Below the pieces are notes generated by a model. That model worked only from the letters and a program-made list of their open reading frames with translations. It made no database searches and had not been told where the DNA came from. A DNA stretch of 64,000 nucleotides from assembly GCA_004764695.1 (NCBI GenBank), contig SMSO01000035.1, forward strand, positions 556,001-620,000, read 5' to 3'. The translations under genes were made by a program, and so were the position numbers. This document shows positions 55,328 to 64,000 of this stretch, in pieces; position 1 is the stretch's first letter, and each line of letters begins with the position of its first letter. The DNA is from Schizochytrium sp. TIO01 (Eukaryota; Sar; Bigyra; Thraustochytrida; Thraustochytriidae).

Positions 55328-57008
55328 TTTAGCCCACCTCTCCCTCCCTTGGCAATTTCGTCTTTGAGGAAAAGAAAAACAAATCGCTTTATCAAACTTG
55401 AAGTCAAGAGCAAGAGCCTATGTGGTCTTCTTCGCTTCCAGAAACTAGACGATCCAGCTGAATAGGTGTTTGCTGTGCCTCCTAAAGGTTTGTTCAAGTT
55501 AATGCTCCTCTGTAAAAAACCATAGCTTTAAATTGCACTTGGACTATGGATAGGTTGTTAGTTCTATACTGATCATATAGTGACATTGGGAGATGGGCTG
55601 TACGATATGTTGTAGTATAATGTCTCTTAAATGATTCAAAGCACACAAGCCTGGTCAGATAACTGAGTCATAGATCCCGCGCCTCTCATCTAGGGACTGG
55701 ACAGAATCCTGGTAAGAGAAACTTTGGGTTTTAAATGTTAAGGTTAGCGTCAAGATGTGAACCAGGGAACAAACTATTAGTCGGATGGATAGGCTATGCA
55801 GAGATCTCTTAGATCATGAAACACCAAATGGTGTTGGATGTTCTTGGAGTTTGCAATTGAATTCGTAAAGTTATGCTTTTCAGGGGAAGTGCCTTTCTTA
55901 TTCAGAGATGGATATAATCAGTTATATAATTTGTGTGTGCCTATGTACAGAGTTTCTGCGCTGCTACACTGAGTCCATTTTTGCGGGACAGTGTGTGCTG
56001 TACTGCGGTATTGACTTTTGAAACTTGCTTGTATAAAAATTACAATATAAAAATGTTGGAGAGAGAGTAGGCTAGGTTATCTTGTAGCAAAGTTGGTAGG
56101 CTTAAATAGTTACCTACGGTCATATCCTAGTTAACACCTGATGGTAGACTATGTCTACCCGAGAATTGAAGCTTTCTCACAAGCAAGTGATCAGCATTGA
56201 AGTCTATCCCCATACATGCTGTCAATGATTGATACAAATAAGATCTCAAAACAATGGATGTGGATAGTGCAGCATGTGTGGTTTAATCACATATCTATCT
56301 ACCTTCTGACTCATAAGAACTAACTTTTTTACTTTTGAGTAAATATCAAAATGGAAAGCAAGGAAACCTCACTGCTTTCTTGCAGCTTGTAATTTAACAT
56401 ATTCGAACACTACAAATCTACGGCACCGTTCTTGCATCATGATAAAAATAGTTCTAACTACGTGCAACCATGTCTTATCCTACAAAGTTCTTACCTATAA
56501 ACGCTGTCTTACCTTCCTTGTTAAAGTGCACACATAATACTCGCATCTATTTACACAGAGAAGAAAATATGTCAACGGATGTATTGAAACTTTGTATTCT
56601 TCAATAAGCAGGTAGATGGGATAACTAGCAGATCCTTTTTTGTATACGGTGACCTTATAGAGTTTTTTTATTTATTTAAATAAAGCCTTTGGTAGTACCT
56701 ATCTACTATGTATCTAAGTGTTTCTACTCCCTCTTCGGCATTTCTTTTTTAAAATTATGTATTACTTTTTAAAATAGCTTGGCTGATTTGTTGAATCATA
56801 ATGTAAAGTGTGTACCAAGCATAACGAGAGATTGTTGAATCTAACACAATTAAACTATGATAGAATGGATGCTTATTGCTAACTATACTCACCATCAAGT
56901 AAAACTGCAACCTCTTACAAGAGCAAATGCAGTTCTGCATGTTGCTCCTTATTTCATAAGTGGCAACTTACCGTCTGCAACAAGTTTTGACTATTGTAGA
57001 TTGATAGA
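55328..57008. other. Intergenic stretch, no gene recognised
   Basis: About 1.7 kb lies between the divergent CaaX-protein and LRR-protein genes. It is AT-rich and without long frames. A frame open from 56857 overlaps the start of the LRR gene in another phase and looks random. Confidence 0.5.
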
Positions 57009-57668
57009 ATGGACGGAAGCATTGTGCAGAGCGGTGATGCTCGTGAGACTAATGCACGAATTACAGCTTGTGCAGAGTCGGGTAAAGACGAATTGAATCT
57101 GGCTAGCCTCAACTTGGAGCTCTTCCCTGGGGATGTCTTTGGCGTTTGCTTTATCCGTACATTGAATCTACGGGGAAACAAATTGGAATACCTGCCCAAA
57201 ACAATGGACCTCCTGACAAACCTCGAGATTTTAAACATATCAGAGAATTCTTTGAGAGCTCTCCCTGACACACTTGGCAATTGCTCGAAGTTATGGAAAC
57301 TACAACTGCAGCACAACAAGCTTACTGAGTTACCAGATTCGATACGTAATCTTTCAAATTTGCGTGAGCTTTACATCAACTATAATCGTTTAACTGTTTT
57401 GTGTGATGGTGTCACAGAGCTTGTGCAGCTTGAATCATTGGATGCGCGACACAATTCTATCGAATCTTTACCACAAAACTTTTCTACAAAATCACTTCCA
57501 AACCTCCGCATGGTCAATCTGGAATTCAATCCGCTGCCGACAATGCCTTGGTCCATTCAATGCCTACAAGATATGTTCCCAGTTTTGACGAATGCAGAAG
57601 AACGGCGTCGCCTGGTGAAAAGGAGCCTGCGAACACGAAAGAGGGTTGCAGAGCGACTTCTTGTCTAA
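57009..57668 (+). CDS. Leucine-rich repeat protein
   Basis: This 219-residue protein is almost wholly leucine-rich repeats of the ~23-residue 'typical' class. About six repeats are visible: RTLNLRGNKLEYLPKTM, LEILNISENSLRALPDTL, LWKLQLQHNKLTELPDSI, LRELYINYNRLTVL, LESLDARHNSIESLP and LRMVNLEFNPLPTMP. It ends in a basic helix (AEERRRLVKRSLRTRKRVAER). There is no signal peptide or membrane segment, so it is probably cytosolic, in the style of Ras-suppressor/SHOC2-like or ciliary LRR proteins. LRR solenoids bind protein partners; the partner is unknown. The start is the first ATG in frame. Confidence 0.85.
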   Translation: MDGSIVQSGDARETNARITACAESGKDELNLASLNLELFPGDVFGVCFIRTLNLRGNKLEYLPKTMDLLTNLEILNISENSLRALPDTLGNCSKLWKLQLQHNKLTELPDSIRNLSNLRELYINYNRLTVLCDGVTELVQLESLDARHNSIESLPQNFSTKSLPNLRMVNLEFNPLPTMPWSIQCLQDMFPVLTNAEERRRLVKRSLRTRKRVAERLLV

Positions 57669-58031
57669 GTCATTCTCTGAAACCCAATTGCAATAGAAGC
57701 TATTGACTAATAGAGTAAGTACACACAATTAACTCGGGTTATCATCATGAGCAATATCTGAAATCATTTAATAGATTTTTTTTAGTTCTTTTCTTGGTAG
57801 ACTATTCGGAACTATCGATTTGCTCGCATAACCTTACTTTTTCCAATTTCTACTTGCTGAGTCTCTCTCCATCAAGCTTACGAACTATTTGATTTTTCGA
57901 AAATTATACAATATTTCATTTTTATAGATGTAAAACAAAATTTTGGGTAGTCCTAGCGAAAACTCATTTAATCTTGATCATTCACTATCTAGAAACAAGT
58001 TTTTCGTTAACAACATGACAAGATTAGTTGC
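57669..58031. other. Short AT-rich spacer
   Basis: The 363 bases between the convergent LRR and IQ-motif gene 3' ends hold nothing I recognise. Confidence 0.5.
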
Positions 58032-61000
58032 TCATGACTCGCCTTTCTTTGTTGTGTTAACCAAAACTTTCATATGTGTTTCGACACCATCAAAAATAAC
58101 CTGTACATCTTCGAGAAGCTGCTTTGCTTTCTCCTCGATTTGTTCACCAGACAAGCTCTGAATGAAGCACATATCTACAGAAGTAGATGCTTGCTGAGAT
58201 ATTGTAGGGCAATATGCCCGAATATGGACACCGCGCAAGTTACTTTCATTGTCCTTGTCAACAAGTGCATGTCCTGTGAGAACAGTGTACATGCCACTAA
58301 GCTTCGCAACCTTTTTCGCCAGCAATCTTCCGCTAACCACGCTAGGCAAAATAAAAAGTTTATTGTTGTTTGTTGCGTTGTCTGGCGATGTGGGTTCTTG
58401 GTACGGATGGTGGTCGGATCCTTGAATATCTTCAATGGTAATTCCTACCCCAGACTCAACCATACGCTGGAGATGAGCATCTGCTTGCTCAGTCGGATCT
58501 AAGCCCTCGAGTATTGCAACAATCGCAGTCTGCTTTTCAATTTGGTCATACATATGTTTTATGATCAGTTTTGACCGAAGTAAGTCAACAAGTAACTGCT
58601 TGGTGATCAAAGATTTCTTTTCTCCTTCAAGAGCAGCTTCCAGGATTGGTGCGGTCTCTTTAACAATAGGGATGCGTATATGAGCCTTAAGGCCAAGTCC
58701 TGGCTCATATACCTGCACCCAGAGGGCCATCAGAGAGGATTGACCAGATTGATCAGTCACCACACCTTGGTCCTTTTCTTCTTTTTGTAATTTACTACCC
58801 ACGTCCGATTCAGCAGTTTTTGGAACAAGCTGAGCAGAAACGATGACAGAAACATTATTCGCAGTGAATATTCCCGTTGAGAAAAGTTTTTTGACTCGAT
58901 TTTGAGCATTTGTTGAAACACTTCGAACGGGTGGTGGTGCTGAAAATAGTTTCTCTCGTCGAAGCTTGGTCCATGGTAGAAGGAGAACATCAGGGATCTG
59001 GGGATCAAGATTACGACGTATCCGAAGAAGAGGAATCAACACCCGGAGCATGTCTTGACGACGGTGAACGTCGAGCATAAGACGGTCACCCTCAAGTGCT
59101 TCAATCAGATCTGGTCCGCGCAACTGAAGCAACAAATTTGTTTGCCTTAGGGGATTGTATGCATAAATCCTCAAGCCTGGCGCCCGACCGCCTCCTTGCT
59201 CCTTGTATAAATCGTCCATATCACTTTCAAAAAATGACACAATGTTGAGCTCAACAATATTTGAAGTGGTCTCATGTAGGATCGGAATAGAAACACCCAT
59301 GCTGAGGAGTTTAAATCCTCTCTCCTGCGACACATCATGTTGTTGACTAGGAAGAATAAGAACAGTCCCATCCTTCTCAGAACCAGATTCTGTAATTTTA
59401 CTATTGTTTGCTTCAAGGTCTGCAAATTGACTCTTGTTGATTGGAGTGACTTTGTCAATGGTAAAAAGACGAGATTTTGCAATGCATAATTTGAGGGTTT
59501 CAGAGCTCGGGTCGACAAATAATCGTTCCTGGAGGAGGAAACGAATTAACTCATTTTCTTTGTCTTTGCCAAGCAGATCTTGTTTAGACCCCACTGCACT
59601 ACGCAGCAGGTCAACGCTGTCTAGAATTATAGCAGAGCGGTTCTCAGTGGCAGGTTCATATGCATCAAGACGGTAAGAGAACTGGGGAACCACGGCATGA
59701 CTAAACATGTTGTCCATAGATATAGAAAGAGCCTCTTGTCGCCACACCTCAAAGACAACGTATCTTCCCTCGTTCTGGCCAATTTTGTGGCCATGACGAT
59801 ATACAAGCTCGCCAGATGGCTTGGAAGATCTTTCGCCAACGGGAATACTTCTGGTAGCATCTAGATTTTCCACCACTACCTCCGCAGAGATCACATCTGG
59901 GAGCAACGACATTGCAAAAGGCTGCTGCCCTCCGGTCGACTTGGCTGCACTCTCAGATTTACCCGATTCTCGATCTGGAAGTTTTGTTTCGGCACTACTG
60001 ACTATAGTGTTTGTTTCAACATGAAGTGCCACCAACCGCGCTGGATCGCCTGTATTGGCTGATCCATTGTTTCTATCTAATTCTGTGGCCCCTGTCTTCG
60101 TCAAGGTAGACTCGGTTGGAATGGAAGTAGCGCTTGTTTCCTCAAGGCGCAGTGTAGCCGCAAGATTCATAAAACAAGACTCGGTGCACTCAAACACCGC
60201 ATTTTGTCCAAGTAGTTGTTCGACTTGAGCTTCAGAAAGACCGAGACGGTATCTAGTTCCAGTGACCCTATCATAAGCAAGAATATCAAGCAGTTCACTT
60301 GATGCAGTATCTTGACGAAAGTTCGCGAGTAATGTGTCATCAGCAAGGTCATCTTCGTAGAAGCGTTCATCATCCTGACCCTGAATTCGGATTAGCGTCG
60401 GTGAAATACAGAACTCAAGAACCAGCAGAGGCCCTCGAGGTTTACTCGGGTCATTATCAGGAGAGGATTCCAGCCTCAGAACTCTACTTGTGAGCTTGTG
60501 AATACTTTTATCGAGTACAGCTATACGTTCATCAGTTTCAGATGACTCTGAGGACCCACTCATAGTTCGTCCAAATCGAGAGATGCTGTTTGGTTTATGT
60601 AAGTGCAGACGGCCGAAGAGTCGCTCAAGCCACCCGGCCCGGTCGCCTTCATTCAAAGTCCCTAAAAGTAGCATACGAGCTCTAGCAGATAACAAAAACT
60701 CTGAACGATAACTTGTAGGAGGGTAGTATGTTACAACGCGTAAAGCTTTTGTTGCAGAAGCAACATGAACAGAGACAACATGTTTTTTCCCAGACAAAGA
60801 AATGCTTCCCTCAAATATCTTTCTACCTGGTACCACGCCATGGTGAACCAGAAGATCTGATGGACGACGAGAAGTCGCTCGTCGTAGCATAAGACGGTCG
60901 ACAATATGGAGCATCATCTTGTTTCCTCGTTTGGACAATAGGTCCCTACGCTCTCGGCTTGATGATGTCAAACTACAAATTTTTTCGACTAGTTCAGAGC

Positions 61001-64000
61001 CTACCTTGACACTGTAGGATTTAGAAGAGTCCGCATCATATGCATCTAAGAGCAACTCTCCAGGAGCAAGCTCTGAAGCAGTAATTGTTGCCATGATTGA
61101 TTCTAGTTTCCGAGTCGTTCGTAACAAACGTTGGCGTTTACGTCGTAGGCATAACCTAAAAGGAAGAGCTGGTGCCCCAAAGTTGCGTTGGCGAGGACGC
61201 TCGAGCGCAAGAAGCTCGAGAAGTCGGCGATAAAGGGCGATATCATCGCGTGGGGGGCGCCGGGGGTCCCTCATTTCCACAGAATTAGGACCCAAGAGTT
61301 TGTTAATATCCTTCAGCGGGACTACAGCAAAATAGTTGGCGCTGTCTCGAGGGGAATAAGCGAGAAAAAAGAAATCTTCCGAGATCGGATCTCTGTGAAT
61401 TGCAATGACTAACCGAGTCCTTTTTGATTGCTCAAAAGCAGCCTTTTTAGCCTTCGGAGCAAGATGCGTTGTAGGAGAATCGTACATCGGAACTGTAACT
61501 GATGCGTTATACACACGTACGTCTCGCAAAACTACAGACAATAACTGCACAAGGGCAAGTTTATAGCCATCACTTTGCATTGCAAGATCTCCATTAGCCT
61601 GTGTCGGCCAATGGTCTTGTCGAGGCTCGTAATCTCTTGGAAATTTTTGAATCCCATCTCGAACAGAAATGACAGAGGAAAACACTGTACTCGATGCTTT
61701 AGAGAGGGGATCGGGCGGACCACCCTCTTGGTCAAGAAGTCGAGCAAAGCGGACCACGGAGCGTATCCACCATAGAAGAGTGCTTAGAATTGGATTGTTG
61801 GCTATTGCAGGGTGCTGGACTCCACCCTCTTTCGGGAATGATGGGTGCTGAAAATACTCTTCAATTGCATTCAAGTTATCAGATGGAATTCGATGGATGT
61901 CTAAGTTTGCCATACGCTCGGATAGATTCCCCAATCTCAAATCTAATAATGGCAACGCTTGCTCCCAAGTAACAGCTCCTACTCGATTGTCTGGACCGGA
62001 GAAGTTTCTGTGCGGCGTGAGAGCGATAATTAAAGCTTCAATTATCATCACGATCCCGGGAGGAGGATCTCTGATCTTTGCAAGGGCAGTAAGTTGGCGA
62101 ATGCTAGATGGCGAAGCGAGCAGAAACTCGGCAGAGCACCGATCCTCCAACAACATTTTAAGGACATTACTAGGAACACCTCCTGTCAAAGGACTAGGAG
62201 ATTCATTACGATCTAGTGAAGAATCACCAGAGTATGAGTACCTTCCTTGCTCGGTGCCAAAGGATTTGTCCCGATCATCCCGATCGTTTACTCTACCATT
62301 TCTATCTTCAAATTCATTCGTCTTTCGCTCATTAGTGTTAAAAGCTGCATCAGAAAGCACAGCACGAGCTACAGTATCGATACCTGTGAACATTTCTTCC
62401 TCTGCTATGATTGCTGGTGGCCAATTTCTACTTTCTGCATTTCGGGCACCCTGGTTGAGCTCTCGAGGACCACGGTTGCGATCGTCACCTTTAATAAGAA
62501 TAAACATAGGTCGAGGCTCAAGGGTCGAGCGAGCAACTGTGAAGCGACGATTGAACGCATTTCGCTCCCGGGCAGCCATACCAACGCAAACGTCGAGAAT
62601 TATTGAATGACCTCCATTGAGAATTTCTTGAAGAATCCCGATGTCAAACTTATCATGAGATACATGTACAAAAGTGCCAGGTAGAAGTTTTTTTATTTGC
62701 ACACAAATTTCTTGGCGCGCACCTAGCGGAATGTCATCGGAGACAGCAACAAGCAGGGGTCTTGGCCTGCTGATGCGGCAGCGTAAAAGTTCTTGCGGGA
62801 CATAATTGTCTGGATCAATTACGTCACTGTCGTAGTCGGTTTCAGAAGGCTCCCAGAGCTCTAAACCTGTTGGATCGTCCGCGTGAAGAACAGCTTTCCA
62901 CTCTGGCCAATCATAGGCACCTGGCTCAATGAACTCTGGAATTATTTCTTGACATGCCACTATATACTGAAGCCACTGTAGCAAAAACTGTGCAGCACGT
63001 GATCCACGTTCAATAAATGCCATACGTTTGACTGTCATATTAGGATCATGCATATACCGGCGCACTGCGATAATTCGGTCCTCGTGCAAATACATACATC
63101 CCATACGCGCTGCAACTGCCAAAGTCTTTACCTTTTCTAAGAAGTAGCTCCGGCGAAGACCACGTTTACACGCCTTCCAGTTAATTAAACGCTCTTGTAG
63201 AGGATCAGGAGCTCGTGTCCCCCGTGCTGTCAAGATGAGGCAGCACTTTACCATAGCAAAAGCTTCGGGTTCAATTTCATCAGCTTTGGCCGCTGCCAGC
63301 TCAAGAACATCACTCTGAAAGAATGAATTGGTCAATGAGATAGCTGCCATACCGAGTTCGCGAAGACGATGTTTATTAATTGCTCGTCGTCGACCCCGAA
63401 GCCCACGATATGTCTTTTGAATTTGAGTCGCAGCTTCCTTTCGGCGTTTTGCAGTCTTGATTTCCCACACTCTCTTGCGCGCTACATGACCTCTCCATAA
63501 ACTTTCGATTAAAACACTAGCGTCTCGACGCCTTCGAACTAAGTTTGCTCGTCGCTTGCCTTGGTAGCCCCGCCAAGCGCTTTGAATGCGAAGAGAACTA
63601 TTAGAATATAGTGAAAAGGTGCGATTATAACGGAGTCTTCCCAACCTACCACGTACAACTCTTTCGATTTCTGTGGCAGCCGAATCCTCAATTCTAATAA
63701 GAGGTTGAATAGGAGGCTCTTCTAGGTACAAGTCACTCTCATCAATGAGCTCCCCGGTATGATCTTCTAGATTCTCACCTTCAGGAATATCCACTGCGGC
63801 TGCAAAAACATCGCCCTGTCTCTGTTTCCTTTCGATAGTTTCCTGGCGTATTCGAAGCTGGTCTTTCCTCTGTCGTTCGTGGAATTGTTTGCGGACAACC
63901 TCCTTTCGTTCGACCATCATTTTGCGGTTAATAAGATCAGCTTGCCTTCGTTCCACTTCAAGCTCTGTTTGGGAAATGAATGAAGCTTTCACAAGGGCCG
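58032..64000 (-). CDS. Very large IQ-motif protein (partial, N-terminus beyond the window)
   Basis: The frame is open to the right edge with no convincing start, so only about 1990 C-terminal residues are present. Near the visible N-terminus is a charged coiled coil (KMMVERKEVVRKQFHERQRK), then three to four IQ motifs that should bind calmodulin: IQSAWRGYQGKRRA, IESLWRGHVARKR and IQKTYRGLRGRRRA. A helical region follows (AMVKCCLILTARGTRAPD, LINWKACKRGLRRSYFLEKVKTL). A P-loop-kinase-like stretch is next, with LLVAVSDDIPLG and SIILDVCVGMAARERNAFNRR. The last ~1100 residues appear to repeat a loosely conserved beta-rich module about six times. I cannot assign it to a named family. IQ motifs plus coiled coil suggest a calmodulin-regulated cytoskeletal or ciliary scaffold, which is inference only. 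Confidence 0.8.
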   Translation of the reverse strand, partial: ALVKASFISQTELEVERRQADLINRKMMVERKEVVRKQFHERQRKDQLRIRQETIERKQRQGDVFAAAVDIPEGENLEDHTGELIDESDLYLEEPPIQPLIRIEDSAATEIERVVRGRLGRLRYNRTFSLYSNSSLRIQSAWRGYQGKRRANLVRRRRDASVLIESLWRGHVARKRVWEIKTAKRRKEAATQIQKTYRGLRGRRRAINKHRLRELGMAAISLTNSFFQSDVLELAAAKADEIEPEAFAMVKCCLILTARGTRAPDPLQERLINWKACKRGLRRSYFLEKVKTLAVAARMGCMYLHEDRIIAVRRYMHDPNMTVKRMAFIERGSRAAQFLLQWLQYIVACQEIIPEFIEPGAYDWPEWKAVLHADDPTGLELWEPSETDYDSDVIDPDNYVPQELLRCRISRPRPLLVAVSDDIPLGARQEICVQIKKLLPGTFVHVSHDKFDIGILQEILNGGHSIILDVCVGMAARERNAFNRRFTVARSTLEPRPMFILIKGDDRNRGPRELNQGARNAESRNWPPAIIAEEEMFTGIDTVARAVLSDAAFNTNERKTNEFEDRNGRVNDRDDRDKSFGTEQGRYSYSGDSSLDRNESPSPLTGGVPSNVLKMLLEDRCSAEFLLASPSSIRQLTALAKIRDPPPGIVMIIEALIIALTPHRNFSGPDNRVGAVTWEQALPLLDLRLGNLSERMANLDIHRIPSDNLNAIEEYFQHPSFPKEGGVQHPAIANNPILSTLLWWIRSVVRFARLLDQEGGPPDPLSKASSTVFSSVISVRDGIQKFPRDYEPRQDHWPTQANGDLAMQSDGYKLALVQLLSVVLRDVRVYNASVTVPMYDSPTTHLAPKAKKAAFEQSKRTRLVIAIHRDPISEDFFFLAYSPRDSANYFAVVPLKDINKLLGPNSVEMRDPRRPPRDDIALYRRLLELLALERPRQRNFGAPALPFRLCLRRKRQRLLRTTRKLESIMATITASELAPGELLLDAYDADSSKSYSVKVGSELVEKICSLTSSSRERRDLLSKRGNKMMLHIVDRLMLRRATSRRPSDLLVHHGVVPGRKIFEGSISLSGKKHVVSVHVASATKALRVVTYYPPTSYRSEFLLSARARMLLLGTLNEGDRAGWLERLFGRLHLHKPNSISRFGRTMSGSSESSETDERIAVLDKSIHKLTSRVLRLESSPDNDPSKPRGPLLVLEFCISPTLIRIQGQDDERFYEDDLADDTLLANFRQDTASSELLDILAYDRVTGTRYRLGLSEAQVEQLLGQNAVFECTESCFMNLAATLRLEETSATSIPTESTLTKTGATELDRNNGSANTGDPARLVALHVETNTIVSSAETKLPDRESGKSESAAKSTGGQQPFAMSLLPDVISAEVVVENLDATRSIPVGERSSKPSGELVYRHGHKIGQNEGRYVVFEVWRQEALSISMDNMFSHAVVPQFSYRLDAYEPATENRSAIILDSVDLLRSAVGSKQDLLGKDKENELIRFLLQERLFVDPSSETLKLCIAKSRLFTIDKVTPINKSQFADLEANNSKITESGSEKDGTVLILPSQQHDVSQERGFKLLSMGVSIPILHETTSNIVELNIVSFFESDMDDLYKEQGGGRAPGLRIYAYNPLRQTNLLLQLRGPDLIEALEGDRLMLDVHRRQDMLRVLIPLLRIRRNLDPQIPDVLLLPWTKLRREKLFSAPPPVRSVSTNAQNRVKKLFSTGIFTANNVSVIVSAQLVPKTAESDVGSKLQKEEKDQGVVTDQSGQSSLMALWVQVYEPGLGLKAHIRIPIVKETAPILEAALEGEKKSLITKQLLVDLLRSKLIIKHMYDQIEKQTAIVAILEGLDPTEQADAHLQRMVESGVGITIEDIQGSDHHPYQEPTSPDNATNNNKLFILPSVVSGRLLAKKVAKLSGMYTVLTGHALVDKDNESNLRGVHIRAYCPTISQQASTSVDMCFIQSLSGEQIEEKAKQLLEDVQVIFDGVETHMKVLVNTTKKGES

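Noticed and set aside
61897-62610. 237-codon plus-strand frame under the IQ-motif gene
   Set aside because: Antisense shadow; no domain, and the minus-strand frame is continuous through it.
63990-63992. GTG as the true start of the IQ-motif protein
   Set aside because: The frame stays open to the window edge and the visible N-terminus is mid coiled coil, so the gene simply continues beyond 64000.

Overview
This window is nuclear DNA from a eukaryote. Genes are mostly single long open frames. The one clear intron is GT-AG, and intergenic DNA is AT-rich with microsatellites. Two neighbouring genes look like ciliary components (B9D1 of the transition zone and ODAD3/CCDC151 of outer-dynein-arm docking), so the organism probably makes a flagellum. 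Low intron density, giant proteins with long disordered inserts, an inward-rectifier K+ channel and the transposon types would suit a flagellated protist such as a stramenopile. That placement is inference, and I cannot name the species.

Layout, left to right. At 0.3-6.4 kb lie B9D1 (-), the ODAD3-like gene (+) and uridine kinase (-). At 6.4-10.7 kb is a gene-poor stretch with two microsatellites and a decayed IS607-type transposon, made of a serine recombinase relic followed by a TnpB/Fanzor-type nuclease relic. At 10.7-16.4 kb lie an LCAT/PLA2G15-like secreted acyl hydrolase and an unusual Kir channel whose cytoplasmic domain is split by an insertion. At 17.1-35.7 kb is a giant VPS13 lipid-transfer protein in two exons; its intron is largely filled by a tandem array of about seven 214-bp copies. 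At 38.9-39.8 kb is a two-module VOC/glyoxalase-fold protein.

At 40.7-51.1 kb two large DNA transposase genes lie in divergent orientation. One is an 1834-residue DDE transposase with an N-terminal zinc-rich region and a C-terminal Ulp1-type protease. The other is a piggyBac-type transposase with a SAP-like and a YqaJ-like nuclease domain inserted between catalytic residues, followed in another frame by the zinc ribbon typical of the family. At 52.2-64 kb lie a glutamine-amidotransferase/WD40 fusion, a small acidic protein with a CaaX end, a leucine-rich-repeat protein, and the C-terminal ~1990 residues of a very large IQ-motif protein running off the right edge.

The host genes do not form a pathway. 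The B9D1/ODAD3 pair is the only adjacent set with a clear shared role (cilium). The accessory part consists of three independent transposon families at different stages of decay. Several maximal open frames begin at a non-ATG codon; for these I moved the start to the first supported ATG (B9D1, uridine kinase, VPS13, the Ulp1 transposase, the amidotransferase fusion).
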